Shown here: one piece after another, positions 18,034 through 26,186 of the stretch
Layout of the letters: every line of letters begins with the position of its first letter
Numbering within the stretch: the first letter of the stretch is position 1
From: Bacillus norwichensis
GTDB lineage: Bacteria; Bacillota; Bacilli; Bacillales; Bacillaceae_C
Assembly (NCBI RefSeq): GCF_014836955.1
Contig: NZ_JACSPV010000028.1
Span: 1-56,258 of the forward strand
Length of the DNA stretch: 56,258 nt
Direction of reading: 5' to 3'
Translations under genes and position numbers: made by a program
Notes under the pieces: generated by a model
What the model saw: the letters and a program-made list of their open reading frames with translations, nothing else
The model's database searches: none
Told to the model about the DNA's origin: nothing

Positions 18034-18984
18034 CTACTTTTTATTCAGCCGAACCCTCGGATCTACGACTCCATATAATAAATCAACTAATAGATTAATG
18101 ATTACATAAGTTGCCGCGATAAGAAGAACCGTACCTTGAATCAAAACGTAATCTCTGCGTTGTATAGCGTTTACAATGAGTTGTCCTATTCCTGGTATAT
18201 TAAAAACGACCTCAGTCACTACCGCACCGGCTACTAAAGTACCAAAAGCCTGACCAACTACAGTTAAAATTGGGATTAGTGCATTTCTAAAAGCATGTTT
18301 GTAAATAATGACTCTTTCTTTCAAACCTTTTGCATGGGCTGTTTTAATATAATTCATGTTTAATATATCCAGCATGGAGGATCTGGTCATACGGGCAATT
18401 AATGCGGCTTGAATAGCTCCAAGGGTAATTGCCGGTAAAATGAGAAACCTCAAATGATTCCATAATCCTGCGCTTAACGGTTGGTATCCCGCAGCCGGAA
18501 GCCAATGTAGTTCTACAGCGAATAAAAGAATTAGCAGAAGACCAAGCAAAAAACTTGGGATAGAAATGCCAAGTAACGCGAACACCATGAAAAACTGATC
18601 AACTGCAGTTCCTCTCTTCGTGGCTGCCATAATACCAAATGGAATAGCAATGATAATTGAGATGAGCTGTGCTAAAATAGCCAAGGATAAAGTAGGACCT
18701 AAATGACTTGAAAACGCTGTCAAAACTGGCATATCCAGATAAAGAGAGTCCCCTAAATCACCTACTAAAATTCCGCTAAACCAATTGAGAAACTGCTGAT
18801 AAATCGGTAAGTCTAGGCCAAGCTCTGCCTGTAGCGCCTTAATATCTTCTGGCAAGGCTTCAGGTCCCAGTATGATGGAGGCCGGATCACCAGGTGTCAG
18901 ATGTATTAAGAAAAAAACAACAATTGCCACTACAAGCATCACTGGTATAAGAGAGAGCAGCCTTTGTGCTATATATATTTTCAA
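18034..18984 (-). CDS. Oligopeptide ABC transporter permease (OppB/DppB type)
   Basis: A 316-residue permease with six predicted spans. The N-terminal half has FFLIHLTPGDPASIILG, typical of OppB/DppB, and the EAA loop reads KTAHAKGLKERVIIYKHAFRN. It is the first gene of the operon, with a TTG start at 18984 behind AGGAGGGG. The 108 bases between it and the terminator at 19091-19137 must contain the promoter; I see no convincing -35/-10 pair there. Confidence 0.9.
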   Translation of the reverse strand: MKIYIAQRLLSLIPVMLVVAIVVFFLIHLTPGDPASIILGPEALPEDIKALQAELGLDLPIYQQFLNWFSGILVGDLGDSLYLDMPVLTAFSSHLGPTLSLAILAQLISIIIAIPFGIMAATKRGTAVDQFFMVFALLGISIPSFLLGLLLILLFAVELHWLPAAGYQPLSAGLWNHLRFLILPAITLGAIQAALIARMTRSSMLDILNMNYIKTAHAKGLKERVIIYKHAFRNALIPILTVVGQAFGTLVAGAVVTEVVFNIPGIGQLIVNAIQRRDYVLIQGTVLLIAATYVIINLLVDLLYGVVDPRVRLNKK

Positions 18985-19090
18985 ACTAATTCCCCTCCTT
19001 TTTGTCGATTGTTTTGATAGCTAGAATGATAGCCCTTTCATATTAATCTGCTACTTGTAATTGACTCTCGTAATCCTATTGACTGTATTA

Positions 19091-19139
19091 TAAAAAAAGT
19101 CCCAACAATAGTTTTGCATTATTGTTAGGACTTTTTTAA
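19091..19139. terminator. Bidirectional terminator downstream of the kinase operon
   Basis: AAAAAAGTCC-AACAATA pairs with TATTGTT-GGACTTTTTT around a short loop, with A and T runs on both sides. It ends transcription of the membrane protein gene that stops at 19140. Confidence 0.85.
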
Positions 19140-20183
19140 CTATATTGACATCCTTGCTTTCAAATTTCTCATCATTTGTATGATAATCGCTATCATTACA
19201 AGGAGGCTGATTAAGCAGCCAAAAAACACATAGATAGACAGCAGACTATAATGAAAAAAAATAAGGACTGTTAGACAGGCAGCTATTAAAATGAATACAA
19301 ATGAACCGTTAAAGAATCTATTTTCTTTCTTTTCATTTAGAATTGGCGGGAGCGCATCAATTAATATGATTAGAGAGCTGAAATAAAGGACTATACAGAA
19401 AAATTTAAAGATTACTGATAGAGAGAGCTTCTCTACAAGCAAGATGAACAATTCGTTCGTTTGACTGTAGTCTAAATTTTGTGTGATGGCCACAACATTC
19501 ATTGTTGCAAAAGCCAGTATAAAAGTACAATAGATAAAAACTGCCATTAATAATTTAAAAACTACTTTATAAATACTTGGGCTGTTGTACTTATCAATAA
19601 CCTCCCGTTGAAGCAATAGCTTTGAAAAAAAGATAATAAAGGCAATCAGGAATAACAGCCACAAACTTCTTGAATCATGATTCAGGACCTGAGGCTGATA
19701 GTACAGAAGGTTATGATATAAGGACTCGAGGCCTTTTTGCAAATAAATATAAGTGGGAAGAAGTATCGCTAGGCCGCTAATCAATATAAATCTTGTATCT
19801 TTTATACTTTGCCTGAATTTCTTCCCCTTCGGGAGATAAACAGCACATATCATTAAAATAAAAGCAGTGGCAAAAACCGAGAAGTACATATTTACTTGAA
19901 ACGCTGTATGGAAAATCAATCCACAGATAAAAAGATGAAGAATATAAATTTCAAGGAATCTTATTATTGTAATACATCTTCCTAAAAAGGAGTTTTTATT
20001 TATTCTTAATGACGACCTTTGCAATGCAAAAAAAACAGCAAAAGCTAATAAAAAGGCAGAAACAATCACTAGACTAGAAAAAACACCAAATCGAGTGACG
20101 ACTTCTCCAATGATAAAAATCATGCTGATGGATACCCAGCTTGAAATTAAATAGGTGATGTTTAAAGGTTTTAAGGGTTTCAT
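19140..20183 (-). CDS. Polytopic membrane protein of unknown function
   Basis: A 347-residue protein with about ten hydrophobic segments and short basic loops (for example RSSLRINKNS and PKGKKFRQSIKD). I do not recognise the family. It starts 6 bases after the response regulator stop and so belongs to the kinase-regulator operon. The kinase upstream has no recognisable sensor domain, so this protein could be a separate sensor or transporter partner, or the target of the pathway. No catalytic motif is visible. A terminator follows at once. Confidence 0.6.
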   Translation of the reverse strand: MKPLKPLNITYLISSWVSISMIFIIGEVVTRFGVFSSLVIVSAFLLAFAVFFALQRSSLRINKNSFLGRCITIIRFLEIYILHLFICGLIFHTAFQVNMYFSVFATAFILMICAVYLPKGKKFRQSIKDTRFILISGLAILLPTYIYLQKGLESLYHNLLYYQPQVLNHDSRSLWLLFLIAFIIFFSKLLLQREVIDKYNSPSIYKVVFKLLMAVFIYCTFILAFATMNVVAITQNLDYSQTNELFILLVEKLSLSVIFKFFCIVLYFSSLIILIDALPPILNEKKENRFFNGSFVFILIAACLTVLIFFHYSLLSIYVFFGCLISLLVMIAIIIQMMRNLKARMSI

Positions 20184-20189
20184 CTTGAC

Positions 20190-20906
20190 TTAAACCACTT
20201 TCCTGTTTCGATATTCTTTCGGTGTGCATCTGACAATCTTTTTAAAGGCATTACTAAAATAGTGCTGGCTGTTAAAGCCACATTCTTCCGCTACCCGAAG
20301 TATGGACCAATTCCTATTTTGTATCAGCAGTCTCTTTGCATGTTCGATCCGGTAATTCAGCAAAAAGTCAGAGAAGTTTACACCTACCTCTTCTCTAAAA
20401 AGCCGACTTAGGTAACTTACATTAATATGAAAGCTTTCAGCAATCAAAGATAGTCTCAGAGGTTCTCTATATTGCTCCTTTACGACCTGAATGACTGACC
20501 GGACAACTTCTGTGTAACTCTCGTACTCAGGACGTGTTTTTAGAAAAGTTTGCAAAACCTCCACTAATTCGCTTTCAATAACTGGTTTAACAAGATAATC
20601 TAAAACTTTTAAATGTATGGACTGTTTAGCATAATCAAAGTTTTGAAATGCTGAAATGATAATAATTTCTAAATTTGGCATTAAAGCCTTCATTTTTGTG
20701 GCCACTTCTAGGCCATTTCTCCCAGGAAGTTTGATATCCATCAGTGCCAATTGAAAAGAATCCTTTTCAAGCATACTTTCGGCTAATTCGATTGCCTCTG
20801 TACCGTAAAGAGCTTTATAAATTTTCCAAGTAGGAAAATGCAAGTGTATCAGAAACTCTAATTGCTCTAATTCTAAAGGTTCATCGTCTAATATTAGAAT
20901 GTTCAT
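20190..20906 (-). CDS. Two-component response regulator with AraC-type DNA-binding domain (YesN-like)
   Basis: A 238-residue regulator. The receiver domain (about residues 1-120) has acidic residues Asp7-Asp8 and phosphoacceptor Asp57 in LMDIKLPG. The C-terminal AraC/XylS domain (about 135-236) shows both helix-turn-helices (LSLIAESFHINVSYLSRLFR and LRVAEECGFNSQHYFSNAFK). ATG 20906 directly follows the kinase stop codon, so the two are translationally coupled. Relatives control carbohydrate or peptide uptake genes; the adjacent operon downstream is the peptide transporter at 12.2-19 kb, a possible but unproven target. Confidence 0.9.
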   Translation of the reverse strand: MNILILDDEPLELEQLEFLIHLHFPTWKIYKALYGTEAIELAESMLEKDSFQLALMDIKLPGRNGLEVATKMKALMPNLEIIIISAFQNFDYAKQSIHLKVLDYLVKPVIESELVEVLQTFLKTRPEYESYTEVVRSVIQVVKEQYREPLRLSLIAESFHINVSYLSRLFREEVGVNFSDFLLNYRIEHAKRLLIQNRNWSILRVAEECGFNSQHYFSNAFKKIVRCTPKEYRNRKVV

Positions 20907-21686
20907 TTATTTCACCTCCAAGTCCATCTCTTCCATCACCTTTGGCATCGACACAATGACTTTTCCTCCTTGTTCTTCATGTCGATGATCCAAAGAAAAT
21001 GTCATCTGCGCCTCATCGCCAAACAATAGATGCAATCGTTTAGAGATATTTTTTAATCCAATACCGACACCCGAATCCTCCTCTAACGGATTTACTGCAA
21101 AGCCTGGCCCATTATCCTTAACAGTGATAATAAGCCGTTGTTCGGTCGTTTGTATAATAATCTTAACAACTCCCGACCCTTCGAGGTTTTCAATTCCATG
21201 CTTAAATGCATTTTCAACAAGTGTCTGTATTAAATAAGGAATAACGAGTATTTTCTCCATCCCCTCTTCAACGTGCCATTCTACACGCAATCGTTCACCA
21301 AAACGAAGTTGCTGTATAGCTAAAAAATGGTTCGTGTACTCAATCTCCTCTTTTAATAAATGAAGTGTTTGTTCCTGATCATATTTTGAGCGCAAATAAA
21401 GGACCATATGTTCAAATACTTCTGCTAAATGATCGTATCTTTTTAGCCTTATTAAACTGAACATGGAATTCAAAGCATTAAATAAAAAATGAGGTTGTAT
21501 CTGTTGATTAAGCCTAACATACTTGGTAGTTTCCAGTTCTTTTTCCAAAAGAACCTTTGAGTTTTCCACCTCCAGCAAATATATTTGTTTTTCAAACGTA
21601 TTGAATATGATTAAGATAAGTACACCAATCACAGGCCCTAAAATACTGATTAAGATAAATAAGAAAAAATTTTCATATGAAACCAT
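20907..21686 (-). CDS. LytS/YesM-type sensor histidine kinase with minimal sensor region
   Basis: A 259-residue kinase. A single N-terminal membrane segment (about residues 6-28) is followed by a short coiled region, the His-kinase domain with QIQPHFLFNALN (phosphorylated His at about residue 66) and a HATPase domain with LVENAFKHGI and DNGPGFAV. It lacks the large extracellular or HAMP sensor part of YesM proteins, so it probably senses through another protein. The start is taken as ATG 21686, six bases after GGAG; the ATG at 21698 overlaps that RBS. Confidence 0.85.
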   Translation of the reverse strand: MVSYENFFLFILISILGPVIGVLILIIFNTFEKQIYLLEVENSKVLLEKELETTKYVRLNQQIQPHFLFNALNSMFSLIRLKRYDHLAEVFEHMVLYLRSKYDQEQTLHLLKEEIEYTNHFLAIQQLRFGERLRVEWHVEEGMEKILVIPYLIQTLVENAFKHGIENLEGSGVVKIIIQTTEQRLIITVKDNGPGFAVNPLEEDSGVGIGLKNISKRLHLLFGDEAQMTFSLDHRHEEQGGKVIVSMPKVMEEMDLEVK

Positions 21687-21840
21687 ATCGATCTCCATAA
21701 CAGTTCATGTTCAAAAAGTTACGCATTGAGTAGCCAAAATGGCGAGGCAGCGAAAAGATTTGCCTTTTTTTATTTTGACTTTTTGAACTTTCCCAGAAAA
21801 TATTTTTTTCCATCATACTAAAACACTGCATATTTGACTA

Positions 21841-21886
21841 GCTATAAAACAAGAAGAACAGCCATTTTCAGCTGTTCCTCTTGTTT
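21841..21886 (-). terminator. Terminator of the APC permease gene
   Basis: A long stem, AAACAAGA-GAACAGC against GCTGTTC-TCTTGTTT, with a T-rich 3' side on the minus strand. Confidence 0.85.
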
Positions 21887-21901
21887 AATACCCTTATTCG
21901 G

Positions 21902-23257
21902 TTAGCTCCCAGTCATTTGATCTGCTTCATCCATTCCAAGATCAGTAATATCTCTCTTGAATACTTTTGACATGATGAACATGTAAATAATCCCGATGAT
22001 TACCCATACAATCCCTCCGATGAATGCATCGGCATGCAAGTGAGCCCATAAAACACCTGTAAAAGCTGCACCAAGCGTTGGCATGACAATGTAAGAGAAT
22101 ACCTGCTTTGGAGTTTGGTATTGTTTCTTTTTAAATACAAAGTATGCAATAACAGATAGGTTAACGAATGTGAACGCTATCAAAGCACCAAAGTTAATAA
22201 CAGCGGAGATCAGCTCAAGACTCGGCCCCATCGCTAACAGACTAACAATCCCTACGAAAATGACATTAAAAAATGGTGTTCTGAATTTCGGATGTACATA
22301 TCCAAACAGCCTTTTCGGTAATACACCATTTCTTCCCATAACGAATAGAAGTCTAGAAACACTGGAGTGCGAAGCCAGCCCGGACGCGATAGTCGCAGCG
22401 AATGCTCCGGATAGGAAGATTAATTGGAATACAACTCCACCGACATATAACGCAATCTCAGGAAGCGTATCATCAACAACATTAAAAACTGAGACGTCTG
22501 GGAATAATGTTTGTGCGAAGTAAGCACCTACGAAGAAAACAGCTCCTCCAATCAGGACTGTGAAAGCTATTGCTTTAGGCATGATATTAATGTCCTTAGC
22601 TTCTTCCGTGTACATGGTGATCGCATCAAAACCGATGAAGGAGAAGCAAACCACTGTTGCCCCAGTTAAAACATGTGTAATATGCATATTCTCCTGGAAC
22701 AATGGCTGGATCGTCATTAAGGTTCCTGTTCCCATTCCTTTATATAGCTGGATTGAACCTAATACAACGAACACGGCCATTAAAACTAAAGTGAAAACAA
22801 CTAAAATAACGTTGACACCTGATGTTGATTTCATACTGATTGCATTGATGACTGTTACAAAGGCGACATATATCAACACCCATATCCACGCGGATGCATC
22901 TGGGAAAAGCGATTCCATATACAACCTGATGATGACAGCGTTTACAAGAGGCAGAAGTAAATAGTCAAGCAGTGAAGCCCACCCGACAAGAAATCCTAGA
23001 CGGGGTCCCATTGTTTCTCGAGTATATGTGTAAGCTGAACCGGCACTTGGAAAGACCTTTACCATTTTTCCATAGCTGATAGCTGTAAAAAGCATAACGA
23101 TTAAACCTACGACATAAGCCAAGGGGACAAGCCCGCCTGTTTGCTTGGAAACGATTCCAAATGTATCAAATACAACCGTAGGTGTCATGTAACCTAACCC
23201 TAGAGCAACAATTGCCCATAATCCCAGTGATCTTTTCAAAGATGTGTTTGTCCCCAT
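21902..23257 (-). CDS. APC family amino acid/amine permease (copy 1)
   Basis: A 451-residue amino acid-polyamine-organocation transporter with about twelve spans. The N-terminal helix region GYMTPTVVFDTFGIVSKQTGG and the SAGSAYTYTRETMGPRLGF motif match the family, as does the CFSFIGFDAITMYTEEA segment. Family members carry amino acids, putrescine or GABA. It shares layout and many segments with the second APC gene at 36303-37646. It lies downstream of gabD and the GNAT gene on the same strand, separated by a hairpin and repeat copy 3, so partial read-through from the sigma-54 promoter of gabD is possible. RBS GAGGAGG. Confidence 0.88.
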   Translation of the reverse strand: MGTNTSLKRSLGLWAIVALGLGYMTPTVVFDTFGIVSKQTGGLVPLAYVVGLIVMLFTAISYGKMVKVFPSAGSAYTYTRETMGPRLGFLVGWASLLDYLLLPLVNAVIIRLYMESLFPDASAWIWVLIYVAFVTVINAISMKSTSGVNVILVVFTLVLMAVFVVLGSIQLYKGMGTGTLMTIQPLFQENMHITHVLTGATVVCFSFIGFDAITMYTEEAKDINIMPKAIAFTVLIGGAVFFVGAYFAQTLFPDVSVFNVVDDTLPEIALYVGGVVFQLIFLSGAFAATIASGLASHSSVSRLLFVMGRNGVLPKRLFGYVHPKFRTPFFNVIFVGIVSLLAMGPSLELISAVINFGALIAFTFVNLSVIAYFVFKKKQYQTPKQVFSYIVMPTLGAAFTGVLWAHLHADAFIGGIVWVIIGIIYMFIMSKVFKRDITDLGMDEADQMTGS

Positions 23258-23326
23258 GTAACAGCCTCCTCAGTCTTTCTAATTTTATAGTTCCTTATTC
23301 GCGATTCTTAAGTACCATATAGAGAA

Positions 23327-23370
23327 AAGCCGATATTTTCGAATTAGCATTGTGCTAATCCGAAAATATC
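23327..23370 (-). terminator. Long hairpin between the GNAT gene and the APC permease gene
   Basis: Seventeen-base arms (GATATTTTCGAATTAGC and GCTAATCCGAAAATATC) pair with one mismatch. On the minus strand the stem is followed by GGCTTTTCTC, a weak T tract. It may end or attenuate the gabD-GNAT transcript before the permease. Confidence 0.55.
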
Positions 23371-23388
23371 AATTTATCACTTTTTGAT

Positions 23389-23566
23389 CAAATTCGCCTT
23401 GGCGTATTTGCGCCCAGATTTTATCAATATCCGCTCGATAAATTTCCCTTGAAAATCTGTGGCATCCGTCAGAGGCTTTAACTTGATTCAGCGGGTTAAA
23501 CCCCACTGAATGGAATACCAATATGCTTTCATCTCACCACTTACACAGCTACTAAACAAAGTTAAA
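23389..23566 (+). repeat. Multi-hairpin intergenic element, copy 3 of 7
   Basis: Preceded by TTGAT. Hairpin 1 is CAAATTCGCC-tt-GGCGTATTTG. Hairpin 3 is ATTCAG-GGGTT/AACCC-CTGAAT. The last hairpins are partly deleted (ACACAGCTACTAAACAAAG before GTTAAA). It lies between the GNAT stop and the APC permease start. Confidence 0.75.
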
Positions 23567-23569
23567 CGG

Positions 23570-24223
23570 TTACATCAATTTGTAATCCGGATTTTTCCAC
23601 TCCATTAAAGCTCCATATTTCAATGATTCTGCATCAGTTGGCAAGTAGTTGGGCATGACTGCCTTGAATTCAAATCCATTTTTCAATTGGAATGTCATGA
23701 CTGGATCATAGAGTTCTCCACTGACTACCTTCGCTGCATACTGTTCTGGAGTCAGTTCGTTTGCATACTTGTGATAGTTTGGAATACGTCCTCCGAAAAG
23801 GATACTTTCCAGATTGAATTCTTGTGCAATCGCTCTTCTAGCTTGATATAAACGTTTCCCTATCTTTAGGCCCCTATACTCAGGGTGTACAACCACTTCT
23901 GTTCCATAAAGGTTTTTACCTTCAGGTTTGTGATTTTTAATATATCCATTGTCGGATATATCATCAAAATTGTGATATACACCATAATCTTCAAAGTTAA
24001 CAATGACACTTGAACAAGAACCTACGATATTTCCATCCTCATGTTCTATGACGACTTGACCTTCAGGGAAAATCTCAATTTGGCTGGCCAAGTGCTCAGG
24101 CTTAAATGGAATATCTGGGTCTCCGAATCCGATGGCTGCCATCTCATTCACCTTATAGATGTCGTCTAATGTCATTAGTCTTGCTCCTGCTGCTTCTATA
24201 GTTTTAAGAAACTGGGTTCTCAT
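23570..24223 (-). CDS. GNAT family N-acetyltransferase (stand-alone, YhcX-type acetyltransferase domain)
   Basis: A 217-residue acetyltransferase. The acetyl-CoA motif A is VVVHPEYRGLKIGKRLYQAR. The rest matches, block for block, the N-terminal half of the GNAT/nitrilase fusion at 40705-42285: IFPEGQ, SVIVNFEDYG, GYIKNH, FGGRIPNYHKYA, DPV-F-NGF and LMEWKNPDY. The start is ATG 24223, seven bases after AGGAGGGG. The acceptor is unknown; in this setting an amine or polyamine is a reasonable guess. It is directly downstream of the gabD-like gene and shares its sigma-54 promoter if the leader hairpin at 24246-24276 allows. Confidence 0.85.
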   Translation of the reverse strand: MRTQFLKTIEAAGARLMTLDDIYKVNEMAAIGFGDPDIPFKPEHLASQIEIFPEGQVVIEHEDGNIVGSCSSVIVNFEDYGVYHNFDDISDNGYIKNHKPEGKNLYGTEVVVHPEYRGLKIGKRLYQARRAIAQEFNLESILFGGRIPNYHKYANELTPEQYAAKVVSGELYDPVMTFQLKNGFEFKAVMPNYLPTDAESLKYGALMEWKNPDYKLM

Positions 24224-24245
24224 AGACAGCCCCTCCTTTTTTATG

Positions 24246-24276
24246 GGATTGTGCGTAAAAGAATCACGCACAATCC
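24246..24276. other. Perfect inverted repeat in the GNAT leader
   Basis: Eleven-base arms GGATTGTGCGT and ACGCACAATCC with a 9-base loop, lying just upstream of the GNAT RBS. No T tract follows on either strand, so it is not a standard terminator. It could stabilise or process the mRNA, or bind a protein. Confidence 0.6.
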
Positions 24277-24349
24277 TCTATATACTGTTAGCCCCGATGC
24301 TCAACAACTAGCAAACTTGATTCACTATGAATAATCTCACCATTTTCTG

Positions 24350-24484
24350 CGTGGATTTTTTATAGCGAAGCGGCTCAAAGCACTACGATCAGTCTACATC
24401 GCTTCTTATCTTGGTTAGGCTGATCAAGGCGTCCGCCATTCTGTTCAGTTTGCCATCGCTAGACGGGCACCTTGCGCTTTTCTT
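24350..24484 (-). repeat. Intergenic repeat, AAGCG-type family, copy B
   Basis: On the minus strand it begins one base after the gabD stop codon with AAGAAAAGCGCAAGGTGCC and continues GTCTAGCG. The opening matches copies at 7868 and 32628. The inner part is diverged, so the 3' boundary is approximate. Confidence 0.45.
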
Positions 24485-24485
24485 A

Positions 24486-25907
24486 TTAATTTTCGTAAAT
24501 AGATACAAATTTCTCTTCCAAATACTCTTCCAGACCGAACTTTCCGCCCTCTTTACCCATTCCACTTTCTTTTATCCCGCCGAATGGAGCTTGAATGACA
24601 ATTGGAGCCGGGTCATTGATTCCAATGATTCCAAACTCAAGCTCTTTCATCATTCTTAATCCACGGCCTAAGTCTTTTGTATAGCAATATGCGGCAAGTC
24701 CATATAATGTACTATTCGCTTTTTCGATGATCTCTTCTTCGCTTTCAAATGTGAATACTGGTGCGATTGGACCAAATGTCTCTTCTGTTGCAATGACCAT
24801 GTCGTCTGTAGCGTTTAAGAGAACCGTTGGTTCAAAGAAGTATCCGTCACCATTTTCGTAATTGAAAACTTTTCCTCCTGCAACGACTTCTGCATTGTTC
24901 TTAACAGCGTCTGCTACTTGGTTTTTCATTGTTTCAAGTGCTTTTTCATTGATTAGAGGGCCAACGTCAGTTCCTTCTTCCAGCCCGTCACCAATTTTCA
25001 GCTCTGCAGTTCGTTTAGCAAGTTTTTCTGCAAATTCCTTTGCAACGCTTTGATGTGCATACACACGGTTTGTACTGATACATGTTTGACCTGAGTTTTT
25101 AAACTTAGACAGCATAACACCTTCAACAGCCAAGTCTATGTCCGCATCATCAAAAACGATGTATGGAGCATGTCCACCCAATTCCATTGATACTTTTTTC
25201 ATCGTATCAGCTGAATCGCGAACGAGCTTTTTCCCAATAAATGTGGAACCTGTGAATGTCAGCTTGCGCACATCCGGGCTGGATGTCAATGCTTTTCCAA
25301 TTTCTTCGGCAGGTCCAACAACAAGGTTTACAACACCTTTTGGAAGTCCTGCTTCATGGAAGCATTCGAACACTTTAATTGCAGATAATGGTGTCTGCAA
25401 TGCAGGCTTAAGGACGATTGTACAGCCTGCTGCAAGTGCAGGAGCAATTTTCCTAGTAATCATTGAAAGTGGGAAGTTCCATGGAGTAATGGCTCCGCAG
25501 ACTCCGACCGGCTGTTTAATGACCATAAGGCTTTTATCTTGGTGGGAAGCAGGAAGCACTTCTCCGTATATTCTTTTCGCTTCTTCTGCGTACCAGTCAA
25601 GATAGCTGATTGCGCTGAGCACTTCTCTTTTTGCATCCGGAAGCGGTTTCCCATTTTCCAGCGTGATAATCTGTGCAAGCTCGTCCACTCTTTCTTTCAT
25701 TAAATTGACTGTTTTGAAAAGATAGGCACTTCTTTTATTTCCTGTGGTCTTCTTCCAAGTTTTAAAAGCTTCTTTTGCAGCTGCGATTGCCGCTTTTGTT
25801 TCTTCTCCTCCACAAACCGAGATTGTATCAATTACTTCCAACGTTGCTGGGTTAGTAATTTGTTCTTTTTGATCAGATTCATGCCACTCTCCGTTAATGT
25901 AGTACAT
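24486..25907 (-). CDS. gabD: NAD(P)-dependent succinate-semialdehyde dehydrogenase (GabD-like)
   Basis: A 473-residue aldehyde dehydrogenase. The catalytic cysteine is Cys276 in SGQTCISTNRVY and the general base Glu242 in SMELGGHAP; the cofactor motif is FTGST. Length and motifs fit succinate-semialdehyde dehydrogenases, which oxidise the product of GABA or putrescine breakdown to succinate. Related aldehydes such as glutarate semialdehyde remain possible. The start is ATG 25907, seven bases after AAGGGGGA. It is first behind a sigma-54 promoter at 26020-26035 and next to the sigma-54 activator gene, the arrangement of gab clusters in the Bacillus cereus group. No gabT is adjacent; the aminotransferase at 48282-49661 may serve. 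Confidence 0.85.
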   Translation of the reverse strand: MYYINGEWHESDQKEQITNPATLEVIDTISVCGGEETKAAIAAAKEAFKTWKKTTGNKRSAYLFKTVNLMKERVDELAQIITLENGKPLPDAKREVLSAISYLDWYAEEAKRIYGEVLPASHQDKSLMVIKQPVGVCGAITPWNFPLSMITRKIAPALAAGCTIVLKPALQTPLSAIKVFECFHEAGLPKGVVNLVVGPAEEIGKALTSSPDVRKLTFTGSTFIGKKLVRDSADTMKKVSMELGGHAPYIVFDDADIDLAVEGVMLSKFKNSGQTCISTNRVYAHQSVAKEFAEKLAKRTAELKIGDGLEEGTDVGPLINEKALETMKNQVADAVKNNAEVVAGGKVFNYENGDGYFFEPTVLLNATDDMVIATEETFGPIAPVFTFESEEEIIEKANSTLYGLAAYCYTKDLGRGLRMMKELEFGIIGINDPAPIVIQAPFGGIKESGMGKEGGKFGLEEYLEEKFVSIYEN

Positions 25908-26019
25908 GGAAAATCCCCCTTCAGACAAATTAAATTAGATTAAATGATTTAGTCTCAATGATTAACTCATTTGTTCGAAAAAGCTGTTCCGAATCGAAGT
26001 CAGTCACTCAATATTATTA

Positions 26020-26035
26020 TGCAATTACCATGCCA
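26020..26035 (-). promoter_or_regulatory. Sigma-54 (-24/-12) promoter of gabD
   Basis: On the minus strand TGGCATGGTAATTGCA fits the consensus TGGCAC-N5-TTGCW with correct GG-to-GC spacing (12 bases). The predicted start is near 26009, about 100 bases before the gabD start codon. Confidence 0.85.
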
Positions 26036-26057
26036 ACTTTAAAATAATACTATCCTT

Positions 26058-26073
26058 TTGAAAACGCCGTCAT
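26058..26073. promoter_or_regulatory. Possible cre (CcpA) site upstream of gabD
   Basis: TTGAAAACGCCGTCAT matches the cre consensus WTGNNARCGNWWWCAW at 14 of 16 positions. It lies between the activator palindrome (26140-26157) and the sigma-54 promoter, where CcpA could block DNA looping. Confidence 0.4.
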
Positions 26074-26139
26074 TTTAGAGCGTTTAATAGATTAAAGCCC
26101 TTTCATTTTAACAACAAATCTATTCTATCTTCAATAGTT

Positions 26140-26157
26140 TTATTCAAAAATGCATAA
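26140..26157. promoter_or_regulatory. Activator-binding palindrome upstream of gabD
   Basis: TTATTCAAAAATGCATAA matches the nhaC upstream palindrome (TTATTCAAAAATGAATAA) except for one base. It is about 140 bases upstream of the predicted sigma-54 start, a normal enhancer distance. Confidence 0.6.
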
Positions 26158-26186
26158 ATTACCACATTACGAACATATCAAACCTT

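Noticed and set aside
21745-21775. Hairpin AGGCA/TGCCT with a following T run on the plus strand
   Set aside because: The shape fits a terminator, but the stem is only five to six bases and no plus-strand gene lies upstream.
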